From Aureispira sp045105775 (GTDB taxonomy: Bacteria; Bacteroidota; Bacteroidia; Chitinophagales; Saprospiraceae): a DNA stretch of 64,000 nucleotides. The position numbers and the translations under genes are program-made. Below the pieces are notes generated by a model. It searched no databases, had not been told where the DNA came from, and saw only the letters and a program-made list of their open reading frames with translations. Location of the stretch: contig JBGCDW010000132.1 of assembly GCA_045105775.1 (NCBI GenBank), positions 1-64,000 on the forward strand, read 5' to 3'. This document shows, one piece after another, positions 52,766 through 62,841 of the stretch (its first letter is position 1; the number at the start of each line of letters is the position of its first letter).

Positions 52766-54106
52766 ATGTTATCAGAATTCATCACCTTCTTGCAAGAGGA
52801 GGCTTTATTGCGATTGTCTCGCGATAAATTATTACTCGCTATCAGTGGAGGCATAGACTCTATGACTTTGCTTCAATTGTGCCAACGAGCACGCATTAAA
52901 GTAGGGATTGCCCATTGTAATTTTCAATTGAGAGGCGTAGAATCCGATCAAGATGCTGCTTTTGTTCAGGCTACTGCCGAACAATTGGGCTTGCCTTTTT
53001 ATAGTGTTAATTTTGATACCGAACAGATTGCCCAAGAGAAAGGCCAAAGCATACAAATGGCAGCGCGCGTATTGCGTTATGAATGGCTGGAAAAAATTAG
53101 AGCAGAAGAAGGCTATCAGGCCATTGGAGTGGCCCATCATCAGAATGATTCGATCGAAACACTCTTGCTCAACCTAACCATGGGGTGTGGTATTCGGGGT
53201 TTGCATGGCATTTACCCCAAACATGGGCATTTGATTCGCCCCTTGCTGTTTGCAACCAGAGCAACCATTGAAGCATATGCCCAAGAACAAGGTATTGCCT
53301 ACCGAGAAGATAGTTCTAATGCCAGCACCAAATATGCCCGCAATGCCCTGCGTCACCAAGTTATTCCTACTCTACGTCAACTCAATCCACTACTAGAGCA
53401 AACCTTTGAGCAAAATATCCAATACTTTAGGGAAACCGAGAAGTTGTATCACTATGCTATTGACCAACTACGTCAAGCTCATACCTTTGAAAAAGAGGGC
53501 CGTTTTTGGATTCATATAGAGGGAATTGCCCAAGCACCAGCTCCTGAAAGTCTATTGTACGAGTTGTTGGTGCCTTATAATTTTAAAGCTAAAAAAATCA
53601 ACTACATTTACCGCTCTAGAGCACAGGAATCGGGCGAATTGTACTACAGCAAAACACATGTACTACTCAAAAATAGGGAACACTGGATTGTGCAGCCGCT
53701 CCCCAACCCCAATGCCCCTCAAGCAATAACCGTGCAACTAGAAGGATCCGAAGGGAATCTGGCTGTAGGCAGCCAGCAATTGGCATGGAAAGTTATTCCC
53801 AAAGATAGCCCGATCCTAGAGCGTCAACCCCACTTGGCTTACCTAGACGTGGATAAAGTACCCCAGCAACTCACCCTTTGCCATTGGAAAGGCGGCGAGT
53901 ATTTTTTTCCTGCTGGTATGGGCGGCAAAAAGAAAAAATTGAGCAAACATTTCAAGGACTTGAAGTTGACTATTTTTGAGAAATCCGAAACGTGGTTGTT
54001 GTGTACATCCGATCAAGCCATTGTTTGGGTCGTCAATCAACGAGCTGATGAGCGTTTTAGAGCGACTGCCGATAGCAAGGCTATTTTATTATTAGAATGG
54101 AAATAA
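52766..54106 (+). CDS. tilS: tRNA(Ile)-lysidine synthase
   Basis: 446 residues. PP-loop ATP-pyrophosphatase motif LLLAISGGIDSMTLLQL (SGGIDS at 27-32), VGIAHCNFQLRG, GVAHHQNDSIETLLLNLTMGCGIRGLHGI and YREDSSNASTKYARNALRHQVIP. The C-terminal TilS domain includes GGEYFFPAGMGGKKKKLSKHFKDLKL. It converts the wobble cytidine of tRNA-Ile(CAU) to lysidine and is essential. It heads a run of same-strand genes; folC follows after 27 bases. Confidence 0.93.
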   Translation: MLSEFITFLQEEALLRLSRDKLLLAISGGIDSMTLLQLCQRARIKVGIAHCNFQLRGVESDQDAAFVQATAEQLGLPFYSVNFDTEQIAQEKGQSIQMAARVLRYEWLEKIRAEEGYQAIGVAHHQNDSIETLLLNLTMGCGIRGLHGIYPKHGHLIRPLLFATRATIEAYAQEQGIAYREDSSNASTKYARNALRHQVIPTLRQLNPLLEQTFEQNIQYFRETEKLYHYAIDQLRQAHTFEKEGRFWIHIEGIAQAPAPESLLYELLVPYNFKAKKINYIYRSRAQESGELYYSKTHVLLKNREHWIVQPLPNPNAPQAITVQLEGSEGNLAVGSQQLAWKVIPKDSPILERQPHLAYLDVDKVPQQLTLCHWKGGEYFFPAGMGGKKKKLSKHFKDLKLTIFEKSETWLLCTSDQAIVWVVNQRADERFRATADSKAILLLEWK

Positions 54107-54133
54107 TCATTTCACCATCACCAATCCCATTTA

Positions 54134-55429
54134 ATGTTTATGGATTATAACGCCACCTTAGCCTATCTTTACGATCAATTGCCTATGTTTCAGCGTGTAG
54201 GCAAGTATGCGTTTAAGAAAACCTTGGACAATATCCAAGCACTTTGTGCTGCACTCAACCATCCTCAACAGCAGTTTAAAAGCGTGCACATTGCAGGCAC
54301 CAATGGTAAGGGTTCTACCACCCACATACTGGCGGCTATCTTACAAACGGCAGGGTATCGTGTAGGTGTTTACAGCTCGCCCCATTACAAGGATTTTAGA
54401 GAGCGGGTAAAAATTAATGGCGTGTATATTGAGCAGCAGGAAGTGGTCAATTTTGTCGCACAAAACAAGCCTTTGTTTGAGCAATTGCAGCCTTCTTTTT
54501 TTGAAATGACGGTAGCCATGGCCTTTGACCACTTTGCTCGCCACCAAGTAGATATTGCCCTTATAGAAACAGGGCTAGGCGGACGCTTGGATTCTACCAA
54601 TGTGGTTGCTCCACTCCTATCCGTTATTACCAATATTGGTTACGATCACCAAGCCCAACTAGGCCATACCTTGGCACTGATTGCAGGCGAAAAAGCAGGC
54701 ATTATCAAGCCTAACACTCCTGTTATTATTGGAGAAACACACCCCGAAACCACCGAAGTATTTGTAAACAAAGCTCAACAAGAACAGGCACCCATTGTAT
54801 TTGCCGACCAAGTACTGCAATTACAACTAAAAAAACAGCAACCACAGCACTGTGTCTACCAAGTGGCAAGTAAGGACTATGACTTAAATTTTGAAGCATT
54901 GGCGTTGGATTTGCAAGGCAGTTATCAAATTCACAATCTACGAACGGCTTTGCTGGCTGCTATATGCTTGCGCGATTTGGGCTATTCCGCTACCCATCAA
55001 CAGATAAAAAAAGCTTGTACGCAAGTACAGGCCATCAGTGGCCTTATGGGACGTTGGCAAGTGCTGGGGCAAGCCCCTTTGATCTTGTGCGATTCGGCAC
55101 ACAATGTAGACGGCTTGCGTTATGTTAGCAAAGCTTTGGCGGATTTGCCTGCCGAGCAATTGCATATAGTCTTTGGAACGGTGAGTGATAAGGATTGGAG
55201 CAAATTATGGGGCTTATTACCACAACAAGCTCAATATTATTTTTGCAAGGCCAATATTCCTAGAGGCTTGAATGCCCAAAAACTGCAACAACAAGCAGTA
55301 CAACACCAATTGCATGGCACAGCTTACGCCTCTGTACAAGCAGCTTTTGAGGCTGCCAAAGCACAAGCACAAGAAAATGATGTAATTTTTGTGGGTGGTA
55401 GTATTTTTGTGGTAGCAGAAGTGTTATAG
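54134..55429 (+). CDS. folC: Folylpolyglutamate synthase / dihydrofolate synthase
   Basis: 431 residues. Mur-ligase fold: GTNGKGSTTHILAAIL (P-loop, 55-62), GVYSSPHYKDFRERVKING, ALIETGLGGRLDSTNVV, SVITNIGYDHQAQLGHTLALIAGEKAGIIK, and C-terminal LCDSAHNVDGLRYVSKAL. It adds glutamates to folates and probably also makes dihydrofolate. ATGs at 54134 and 54140 both fit. It is 27 bases after tilS and probably co-transcribed. Confidence 0.93.
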   Translation: MFMDYNATLAYLYDQLPMFQRVGKYAFKKTLDNIQALCAALNHPQQQFKSVHIAGTNGKGSTTHILAAILQTAGYRVGVYSSPHYKDFRERVKINGVYIEQQEVVNFVAQNKPLFEQLQPSFFEMTVAMAFDHFARHQVDIALIETGLGGRLDSTNVVAPLLSVITNIGYDHQAQLGHTLALIAGEKAGIIKPNTPVIIGETHPETTEVFVNKAQQEQAPIVFADQVLQLQLKKQQPQHCVYQVASKDYDLNFEALALDLQGSYQIHNLRTALLAAICLRDLGYSATHQQIKKACTQVQAISGLMGRWQVLGQAPLILCDSAHNVDGLRYVSKALADLPAEQLHIVFGTVSDKDWSKLWGLLPQQAQYYFCKANIPRGLNAQKLQQQAVQHQLHGTAYASVQAAFEAAKAQAQENDVIFVGGSIFVVAEVL

Positions 55430-55544
55430 CAGTTGTTTAAAATCCATTCCACCATTTCCCACAAGTACGCATTACAATAGATATTATTTGTATCTTCTTC
55501 AAAAGAAGTGTACATCACTTATTCTCACCATCAAAATCCATCTT

Positions 55545-58037
55545 ATGAAACACCTTTTGTTGATTTGTTGCTTACTGTGGAGTTATAATAGTTTTGCAAC
55601 CTTTTTGCGTGGCCAGTTGGTTGATACCAAAGGAGAGCCTTTGGCATTTGCCAGTATTTATATCAAGGGTACGACCAAGGGCACATCTACCAACATTGAT
55701 GGATTTTATGCCCTTTCCTTGGATGAGGGGGAATACGACATCGTATTTCAATACGTGGGTTATCAATCGCAACAGCGAACTATAAAAATGGGCGATGAAG
55801 ACCAAACGCTGAATATGACCCTAGAGTTATTGGCCGAGTCGCTTGATGAAGTAGTGATAAAAGCGGGGGAAGATCCTGCTTATCGCATTATTAGAAAGGC
55901 CATCAAAAAAAGAAATTACTACAAACAACAAACGCCTGAGTTTACTTGTGAAAGCTATATGAAGGGCACCCAGTTTATTCAAAATTTGCCCAAATCCTTT
56001 ATGGGTATTTCTCTGGGGCAAGTTAGTGAAGGCTTGGACTCCTCGGGTTCGGGTATTGTATACTTATCAGAATCTGTTTCTACCATTTATTACCAAAAGG
56101 GTGAAATCAAAGAAGTGATGTCTTCTTCTAAGGTGAGTGGCAATGACAATGGTTTTAGTTTCAATTCTGGTGCTGCCTTGATGGGCTTGTCTTTTTATGA
56201 TAATGTCATGGAATTGGCAGGCAAATCTATTCTTTCTCCGATTGCCAATAATGCGCTATCGACGTATAAGTATCGGTTAAAAACTTCGTTCTATGATGGT
56301 CAAGGGCATTTGGTACATATGATAGAAGTTATACCTAAGAATGATTTGTCAGGAACCGTTCGAGGCAATATTTATATTGTAGATGAAGAATGGGCCATTC
56401 ACGGCACCGATCTTTATACAACAGGAGCAGCCATCAATCTCTCTGTTTTGGATACCGTCAGATTCCGACAAAACCATGTACAGCTCAATGAGGGCACTTG
56501 GCGTTTGTTTTCGCAAGATATTGAATTTAGCCTCAAGATTTTTACCATCAAAACCAAAGGTAATTTTATAGGTGTTTTTAAGAATTATAACCTGCAACCC
56601 GAATTCCCAAAAGGTTTCTTTGATTCAGAAATTTTTAAAGTAGAAGATGCTGCCAACGAAAAACTAGCGGCTTATTGGGATTCTATTCGCCCTATTCCAC
56701 TCTCCGAACAAGAAATAAAAGAATACACCAGCAAGGACAGTTTGCAAGAAATATGGAAAAGTAAATCCTATCAAGATTCGATGGATAGAATTGCCAATCG
56801 TCCTGGTATTACGGATTTATTGAGTGGTTATACCTTTCAGAATAGCTATCAAAAATACAGTTGGACGATCAAATCCCCTATTACTTATCTCTTTTTTAAT
56901 ACCGTACAAGGGCAAATTATTGGCATAGGAGGCGAGTTTACCAAAGAGCCCAATTCAAAAAAGCGTTTTGCCTATAAATTCGGAACCGATTGGCGGTATT
57001 CGCTCGCCGACCAACAAATGCGTGGCAATGGCTATTTTCAACTGCGTTTTAATGAAATCAATGATGCTTTTATCAAGGTAGAAGGCGGAAGAGTAACTCG
57101 GCAGTTTAATGCCAGCCAACCCATTACCGAATTGCTCAACACCTACTACAGCTTGGTGGGAAAGCTCAATTATATGAAGCTCTACGACGATGTATACGGC
57201 CAATTGGTGTATCGCCAACGCCTAGTCAATGGGCTGCTGTTGGTGGCCCGTACTCGCTATGGTCAACGCAGTGCCTTGGTCAATAACACCACCAACTCGT
57301 GGTTTAGCAAAGCCAAAACCTATTTCTCCAATCACCCTTTGGATATGGGGCAAGGGGGCTACCCTACGGGCGATTTGGAGCAACCTAGTTTTGTGAGCCA
57401 TCGCTACTGGACAGCAGAATTGGCTTTACGCATTCGGTTTGGTCAAAAGTACATTACCTACCCCAATCAACGCTTTCATACCAGTTCGGATTTTCCCGAT
57501 TTATGGCTACGCTATAGAAAGGGCATTGCATTGCTGGGCGGCCAAACTGATTTTGATTATCTGGAAGCTACCTTAGAAAAAGAGGATATTTCTATTGGAC
57601 AAATAGGGAATTTGAGCTTTCGACTCACAGGAGGCTGGTTTGTGAATTCACCGTCTATGTATTTCATGGATTATTATCATTTTAATGGCAATCAGACCTT
57701 TTTTGCTAAGAATGGAGCTTATTTGTCCACCTTCCAATTGTTGCCTTATTATCAATACAGCACCAATAATGCTTTTGGGCTTGTGGGAATGGAGCATAAT
57801 TTTAATGGCTTTTTATGGAACAAAATTCCAGGGCTCAAAGTCTTGGGTTTTGAATTTGTAGCTGGCTATCGTGCGCTGTATGTACCCAACCAATCGCCTT
57901 ATCAAGAATTTAACATTGGTATAGATAGAATTGGCTGGGGTATTTTTCGTTTTCTACGGGTAGATTTTGTTGCTGGTTATGCTGCGGACCGAAGTTGGCA
58001 GTTTGGCGGCTTGATTGGTTTAGATTTTTCCTTGTAA
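55545..58037 (+). CDS. DUF5686 outer-membrane protein with carboxypeptidase-like regulatory domain
   Basis: 830 residues from the ATG at 55545 (signal peptide MKHLLLICCLLWSYNSFATF); the frame extends 19 codons upstream. A CarboxypepD_reg-like domain comes first (LRGQLVDTKGEPLAFASIYIKGTTKGTSTNIDGFY, residues about 20-105). The DUF5686 region follows, from ESLDEVVIKAGEDPAYRIIRKAIKKRNYY and YMKGTQ onward. The final 400 residues alternate aromatic strands (FQLRFNEINDAFIKVEGGRVTR, LSFRLTGGWFVNS) and end in a C-terminal Phe-Ser-Leu, as in outer-membrane barrels. The family is TonB-receptor-like in its N-terminus but without a plug; function unknown. Confidence 0.85.
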   Translation: MKHLLLICCLLWSYNSFATFLRGQLVDTKGEPLAFASIYIKGTTKGTSTNIDGFYALSLDEGEYDIVFQYVGYQSQQRTIKMGDEDQTLNMTLELLAESLDEVVIKAGEDPAYRIIRKAIKKRNYYKQQTPEFTCESYMKGTQFIQNLPKSFMGISLGQVSEGLDSSGSGIVYLSESVSTIYYQKGEIKEVMSSSKVSGNDNGFSFNSGAALMGLSFYDNVMELAGKSILSPIANNALSTYKYRLKTSFYDGQGHLVHMIEVIPKNDLSGTVRGNIYIVDEEWAIHGTDLYTTGAAINLSVLDTVRFRQNHVQLNEGTWRLFSQDIEFSLKIFTIKTKGNFIGVFKNYNLQPEFPKGFFDSEIFKVEDAANEKLAAYWDSIRPIPLSEQEIKEYTSKDSLQEIWKSKSYQDSMDRIANRPGITDLLSGYTFQNSYQKYSWTIKSPITYLFFNTVQGQIIGIGGEFTKEPNSKKRFAYKFGTDWRYSLADQQMRGNGYFQLRFNEINDAFIKVEGGRVTRQFNASQPITELLNTYYSLVGKLNYMKLYDDVYGQLVYRQRLVNGLLLVARTRYGQRSALVNNTTNSWFSKAKTYFSNHPLDMGQGGYPTGDLEQPSFVSHRYWTAELALRIRFGQKYITYPNQRFHTSSDFPDLWLRYRKGIALLGGQTDFDYLEATLEKEDISIGQIGNLSFRLTGGWFVNSPSMYFMDYYHFNGNQTFFAKNGAYLSTFQLLPYYQYSTNNAFGLVGMEHNFNGFLWNKIPGLKVLGFEFVAGYRALYVPNQSPYQEFNIGIDRIGWGIFRFLRVDFVAGYAADRSWQFGGLIGLDFSL

Positions 58038-58058
58038 TCGCTTATTTATTGGTTTCTT

Positions 58059-59615
58059 ATGGTTGATAATATGAATACATCTGCTCCGCTGGATGCTCCC
58101 CCCAAAAAAGGACTTAGTTTTCCAAGTTCTCATACGGTTCTGTTGCTTATCGCAGCCTTTGTCGCTATTCTTACTTGGTTGATTCCCGCTGGAAAATATG
58201 AACAATTGGAGTACCGTGCAGCTTCTAGCAGCCAGCCTGCTGTTTTTATTCATCATGGTCAAGTTGGCGATACGGAATTGCCTGCCACCCAAGCAACCTT
58301 GGAGCAATTGGGCATGAAAATCAAGCTGGAAAAATTCGTCAATGGCGATATTTGGAAGCCTGTGGGCATTCCTGGCAGTTATCATACACTACCGAGCCAA
58401 CCACAGGGTTTCTGGGCGTTTATACAATCGCCCCTCAAGGGAATTATGGAAGCTATTGATGTGATTTTGTTTGTATTAATCATAGGAGGCTTTATTGGCA
58501 TTGTGAACCATTCGGGGGCATTTGATGCAGGCGTAGCGCGTTTGGCACGTCGCCTACGTGGCCGCGAGACCTGGCTGATTGTTATTATTGCTTGTGCCAT
58601 TGCCGTAGGCGGAACTACTTTTGGATTGGCAGAAGAAACCATTGCTTTTTATCCTATTTTGGTGCCCGTGTTTATTGCTGCTCGCTACGATGCCATGGTT
58701 GCCTTGGCTACGATTTATATAGGCTCGGCTATGGGTACTATGGCCTCCACGGTCAATCCTTTTAGTGCCATTATTGGCTCCAATGCGGCAGGGATCAACT
58801 GGACTAGTGGCTTGTATGGCCGTCTTTTAATGCTGTGCTTGGGGCTTATTATTTGCTTGTGGTATATTATTCGATATGCCGAAAAAGTGCGTAAAAATCC
58901 GAGCAGTTCGCTCATTTATGAACAAAAAGAGGCGATTGAATCTGCCTTCAGCACCTTGGATGAGAGCAACGCTCCACCGTTTACAGGACGTATTCAGTTG
59001 GTGTTGGTGATGTTTGTGGCTTCTTTTGGCATCATGATCTGGGGCGTATCGTCTCAGGGTTGGTGGTTTATGGAAATGACTACGGTGTTTTTTGTGGCGG
59101 CTATTTTGATTGGTGTAGTCGCAGGTGTCGCCGAAAAAATCTTTGTCCGTGAGTTTGTAAAGGGAGCCAATGATTTGCTGAATGTGGCCTTGATTATTGG
59201 TATTGCACGGGGGGTGACGGTGTTGATGGATGAAGGGTTGATTAGCGATAGCTTGTTATATTATGCCTCCAATTTGGTAGAGGGGATGCCCAAGGCTTTG
59301 TTTGCCAATGTGATGCTGTTCTTGTATGCTGGACTGTCGTTTTTTATTCCGTCTTCTTCTGGAATGGCCGTGCTGTCTATGCCTATTATGGCTCCCTTGG
59401 CCGATGTGGTGGGCGCGCCTAGAGAAATTGTAGTGGATGCTTACCAATATGGGATGGGCTTAATGGCTTTTGTTACGCCTACTGGGCTGATTTTGGCCTC
59501 GTTGACTATGGTGAATGTGACCTATGATAAATGGCTGAAATTTGTAGGGCCTTTGTTGTTGATTTTGACGGTTTTTACGATGGTTTATTTGACGGCTTGG
59601 GTTTATTTGTATTGA
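58059..59615 (+). CDS. YfcC/DcuC-type carboxylate or amino-acid transporter
   Basis: 518 residues with about 12 helices. YfcC-family features: SSHTVLLLIAAFVAILTWLIPAGKYEQ, an early extracytoplasmic loop, ILFVLIIGGFIGIVNHSGAFDAGVARLARRLRGRE, TTFGLAEETIAFYPILVPVF, GTMASTVNPFSAIIGSNAAG, and GLISDSLLYYASNLVEGMP with the second FFIPSSSGMAVLSMPIMAPLAD repeat. Members of this group carry C4-dicarboxylates or basic amino acids; substrate cannot be read from sequence. It starts 21 bases after the previous stop. Confidence 0.85.
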   Translation: MVDNMNTSAPLDAPPKKGLSFPSSHTVLLLIAAFVAILTWLIPAGKYEQLEYRAASSSQPAVFIHHGQVGDTELPATQATLEQLGMKIKLEKFVNGDIWKPVGIPGSYHTLPSQPQGFWAFIQSPLKGIMEAIDVILFVLIIGGFIGIVNHSGAFDAGVARLARRLRGRETWLIVIIACAIAVGGTTFGLAEETIAFYPILVPVFIAARYDAMVALATIYIGSAMGTMASTVNPFSAIIGSNAAGINWTSGLYGRLLMLCLGLIICLWYIIRYAEKVRKNPSSSLIYEQKEAIESAFSTLDESNAPPFTGRIQLVLVMFVASFGIMIWGVSSQGWWFMEMTTVFFVAAILIGVVAGVAEKIFVREFVKGANDLLNVALIIGIARGVTVLMDEGLISDSLLYYASNLVEGMPKALFANVMLFLYAGLSFFIPSSSGMAVLSMPIMAPLADVVGAPREIVVDAYQYGMGLMAFVTPTGLILASLTMVNVTYDKWLKFVGPLLLILTVFTMVYLTAWVYLY

Positions 59616-59669
59616 TTTTTGGTGCATTTCCGTATGCACCTGATTGGTTGGGGTTTAATTTTATTTGTT

Positions 59670-60368
59670 ATGTCTATTTCTAAACTGGTTGTTTTTGATA
59701 TTGATGGTACGCTCACGCATACCAACCCGTTGGATCATGCTTGTTTTATTGCGGCTGTTCATCAATTTATCAGTAAGGATTTTGTAGAATTTATTCCTAG
59801 CTGGTTTACGCATTTTACCGATAGTTGTATTATTATTGAATTGTTTGAACGCTATCTTCACCGCTCTCCTACTACTGCGGAGGAACGCGCCTTTAAAACC
59901 CTCTATATTGAACAATTAGAACAGACCTTGCAGGAACAACCTAGCTATTTTAAACCGATAGATGGGGCTAGGGCTGTGCTGGATGCCTTGCCTGCTGATT
60001 GGGGCGTGGCACTCGCCACAGGCTGCTGGCAAGAGGCAGCCGAAATCAAGCTCCGAGGAGGTGGCATTCCTGTCCACAATCGGCCAATGGCTACAGCCAG
60101 CGATGCCCTCACGCGCCAAGCCGTGATGCAAACGGCCATTCAACGCGCTCAAGCTTATTATCAAGTAGCAGCGTTTGAACACGTGGTGTATATTGGTGAT
60201 GGTTTGTGGGATAAGCAGAGTTGTGCCGATATTGAGCTGCCTTTTGTGGGCATTGAGCAGGGCAATCGTAATTATCAGACAGGAATGCTAGGAGATTTTC
60301 ATTTGTTGGCGGATTATTTGGACTTGCCGTATTTTTTGGAGTTGTTGGGTGAGGCTGTTGCGCCTTGA
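59670..60368 (+). CDS. HAD superfamily phosphatase
   Basis: 232 residues from the ATG at 59670; a TTG-initiated extension to 59619 is possible but adds no HAD sequence. Motif I LVVFDIDGTLTHTN (nucleophile Asp), an alpha-helical cap (PSWFTHFTDSCIIIELFERY), motif II VALATGC and motif III YIGDGLWDKQS. Similar to phosphoglycolate-type phosphatases; substrate unknown. It is 54 bases after the transporter and may be co-transcribed. Confidence 0.85.
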   Translation: MSISKLVVFDIDGTLTHTNPLDHACFIAAVHQFISKDFVEFIPSWFTHFTDSCIIIELFERYLHRSPTTAEERAFKTLYIEQLEQTLQEQPSYFKPIDGARAVLDALPADWGVALATGCWQEAAEIKLRGGGIPVHNRPMATASDALTRQAVMQTAIQRAQAYYQVAAFEHVVYIGDGLWDKQSCADIELPFVGIEQGNRNYQTGMLGDFHLLADYLDLPYFLELLGEAVAP

Positions 60369-60450
60369 TTTTTTCTCCATTGGGAACAAAATACCCACAA
60401 AATCCAGTTATATTACATACAGTTTTTAAGCCTTTATTAACACGACACCT

Positions 60451-61071
60451 ATGCCTAAAAATTTATTAGACGATTTTTCTGCTCTGGATGGGCACCAAGA
60501 TGATACGGCCTTTGAGGTTTTGAAAGAACATACCAACAATGGAAGGGATTTGATTTGGACAGGACGGCCTGTGCAGGGTTTTCGCTTGAGCAAAGCAGAC
60601 TTAGCACTCATTCCCTTTAGTATATTTTGGTGTGTGTTTGTTGTGGTTTGGGAGACAATAGCTATTTTTAGTGATGCAGGTTGGTTGTTTATCCTTTGGG
60701 GGATTCCTTTTTTACTAATTGGGTTCTACTTATTGATTGGGCGTTTTTTGCATGATCGTTGGTATCGGGCGCGCACTTTTTATGGCCTTACGGCGAATAA
60801 GTTGTTTATTCAGCGGCCCAGAAAGCTGGATCAATATTCCTTAGATAATTTGCATCAATTGGAAGTAGTAGAGGGCAAAAACAATCGAGGCACCTTGACG
60901 TTTAGAACAAGTTTGGCGACTACTAATCAAAAACATTTTCCTGCCGTAACGGCTATGGGTGAATCGGTGGATAGTGTACAGGATGTAGGGGAATTGTACC
61001 GCATTATTAGAAATTATAAAAAAACAACCCGCAGCCTCAACCAGCCCTTTGATCCCAATTTCGACTCCTAA
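60451..61071 (+). CDS. Paralogue 1 of a two-helix membrane protein family (PH-like)
   Basis: 206 residues. The N-terminus LLDDFSALDGHQDDTAF is shared with its neighbours. IWTGRPVQGFRLSKADLALIPFSIFW leads into two helices (about 52-75, 82-105), then ARTFYGLTANKLFIQRP and YSLDNLHQLEVVEGKNNRGT, which reads as a small PH-like beta domain facing the cytoplasm. This copy is closest to a widespread bacterial pattern (WxGRPxQGxxLxxxDxxxIPFS). Function unknown. First of five tandem paralogues. Confidence 0.7.
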   Translation: MPKNLLDDFSALDGHQDDTAFEVLKEHTNNGRDLIWTGRPVQGFRLSKADLALIPFSIFWCVFVVVWETIAIFSDAGWLFILWGIPFLLIGFYLLIGRFLHDRWYRARTFYGLTANKLFIQRPRKLDQYSLDNLHQLEVVEGKNNRGTLTFRTSLATTNQKHFPAVTAMGESVDSVQDVGELYRIIRNYKKTTRSLNQPFDPNFDS

Positions 61072-61087
61072 CCAACAACTATACCCT

Positions 61088-61693
61088 ATGAGTGATTTAA
61101 TTTTGGATGATTTTTATGGGATGCAGGAAATCAATGCCTATGCTGCCAAGAATAGCCTTGCACCACTTTTAGAATCGGACGAAGAATTGTTGTGGTCGAG
61201 CCAACCCAAACAGGGCTTATTTTTGCAAGCTTGGGAGGGAGAGATGGTTTTTAATGGGCTGCTTTGGATGGGGGTATCCGTTCCTGTATTGCTGCTCAAC
61301 TGCTCCTTTCTTTTGGACGGTGCATGGCCTCCTACTATCATGTTGATGGTCTCCCCCATTTTTTTATTGATGTTTCTTTTGGGTTGGCAAACCAGTATTG
61401 GACAGTATTTGGGGCAAGCTAGAAAACGAAAATCGAGCTTTTATGGCCTTACGTCTACGGCTTTATTGGTTATGGACGGTGAACTTACGGAGCGCATTCC
61501 ACTCGAAAAGGTGATTGATCCCCAAATTCAGCAAAAAAACAAAGCATTTGGACACTTACAATTCAAGTTTCCCCTGCACCAACTCCCTGGCAGCCAACAA
61601 CGAATGGCCAAAGGGATCAGTCTAAAATGGGTGCCCAATGTGAAACGTTTGGAGGATTTATTGCACAAGGCACAACAAGATTCATTTTCTTAA
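61088..61693 (+). CDS. Paralogue 2 of the two-helix membrane protein family
   Basis: 201 residues from the ATG at 61088 (MSDLILDDFYGMQE); an upstream ATG at 61049 would overlap the previous gene. Same plan as paralogue 1: LLWSSQPKQGLF, two helices (about 56-80, 86-108), RKSSFYGLTSTALLVMDG and IPLEKVIDPQIQQKNKAFG. It follows paralogue 1 by 16 bases. Identity between the copies is low apart from the FYGLT block. Confidence 0.68.
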   Translation: MSDLILDDFYGMQEINAYAAKNSLAPLLESDEELLWSSQPKQGLFLQAWEGEMVFNGLLWMGVSVPVLLLNCSFLLDGAWPPTIMLMVSPIFLLMFLLGWQTSIGQYLGQARKRKSSFYGLTSTALLVMDGELTERIPLEKVIDPQIQQKNKAFGHLQFKFPLHQLPGSQQRMAKGISLKWVPNVKRLEDLLHKAQQDSFS

Positions 61694-61703
61694 TACATCT
61701 AGC

Positions 61704-62237
61704 ATGACCGAGCCCTTAGATAATTTATATCTCTTAGATGAAAATCATGACCAAATCGCCTATAATGGATTGGTCCAATTGCCCGAAATTCAGGAGGAAT
61801 TGGTCTGGACGGCACTACCCAAATCTAAGAAGCATCCAAAAGATATGGTCGGTTCCTTGGTCATAACGCCTAGTGTGCTGGTGTGGTATGTGTGGCTTTC
61901 CTCCTCTAAGGGCATTTCTTGGCCTATGGCTGGGCTGATTTATGGCCTTGCAGCACTCTTTGGCATTGTAACCCTTCTTCGGTCGGAACAACTGCGCCGA
62001 GAAAACTTTTATGGCATTTCTGCGACTACTTTATGGGTAAAAAAACACCAGAAGCCTTTAGAACAATACCACATTCCTAGCTTAACCCGTTTGGCCATAA
62101 ACAATGGGGTGCTTTCCTATTCTACTATCCAAAATAATGAATACAATAAGTATACGCTCTTAGAGAATGTGCCCAATATAGAAGCCGTTTATCAGTTATT
62201 ATTACAATTACAACTAGACTCTCAACAACCAAACTAA
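61704..62237 (+). CDS. Paralogue 3 of the two-helix membrane protein family
   Basis: 177 residues. LDNLYLLDENHDQIAYNGL, ELVWTALPK, two helices (about 51-69, 74-94), RRENFYGISATTLWVKK and YHIPSLTRLAINNGVLSY. The linker after the helices is shorter than in copies 1 and 2. It starts 10 bases after paralogue 2 and ends 3 bases before paralogue 4, so the group is one operon. Confidence 0.68.
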   Translation: MTEPLDNLYLLDENHDQIAYNGLVQLPEIQEELVWTALPKSKKHPKDMVGSLVITPSVLVWYVWLSSSKGISWPMAGLIYGLAALFGIVTLLRSEQLRRENFYGISATTLWVKKHQKPLEQYHIPSLTRLAINNGVLSYSTIQNNEYNKYTLLENVPNIEAVYQLLLQLQLDSQQPN

Positions 62238-62240
62238 GCT

Positions 62241-62792
62241 ATGGAGATTTTAGACGATTTTTCTCAACTCAACCACCAATATGATCCCAAAGCTTCGGCA
62301 CAATTGGAACCCTTAACTACGTCCGAAGAAGTATTTTTATGGACAGGAAGGCCTCAGGCTTTGTGGATGGATTTTACTCCCAAGCAATTTTCTAAAGAGC
62401 AAAAAACTGCTTTTTTGTATTGTTTAGGCTTTGTAGGAGTCGTATTATTATTCAGCAGTCAATTGAATGTACAATTTTTGTTTTTACTCTTAAAATTACT
62501 AATGTTGTCCGTATTGGGTACTTTATTAGTACTTATACTAACAGAGTCTTACCGCAGACATCGAACGTTTTATGGAATTACACAACAGGAATTATGGGTT
62601 AGAATGCCCAATAAGCGTTTGCTCAAATATCACATTCCCTCGCTCCAATTATTGTTGATGTATAAAAATAGTGTTTGTTATGATAGCCAAGTGAATGGCA
62701 TGGCTAACCGTCATTTTATTTTTAAGAATATTGCTGAAGTTGAACAAGTATTTGCCTTGATCTGGCAAATTAATCAAGAACACAAATCTTAA
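62241..62792 (+). CDS. Paralogue 4 of the two-helix membrane protein family
   Basis: 183 residues. ILDDFSQLNHQYDPKA, VFLWTGRPQALWMDF, two strong helices (about 56-75, 78-100), RHRTFYGITQQELWVRMP and YHIPSLQLLLMYKNSV. It is most like paralogue 3 in the YHIPSL region and like paralogue 1 in the N-terminal motif, suggesting stepwise duplication. Confidence 0.68.
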   Translation: MEILDDFSQLNHQYDPKASAQLEPLTTSEEVFLWTGRPQALWMDFTPKQFSKEQKTAFLYCLGFVGVVLLFSSQLNVQFLFLLLKLLMLSVLGTLLVLILTESYRRHRTFYGITQQELWVRMPNKRLLKYHIPSLQLLLMYKNSVCYDSQVNGMANRHFIFKNIAEVEQVFALIWQINQEHKS

Positions 62793-62841
62793 GTAGTATT
62801 AAAATATGGTAAACAAATCACAATAAATCAAGGTACTGACA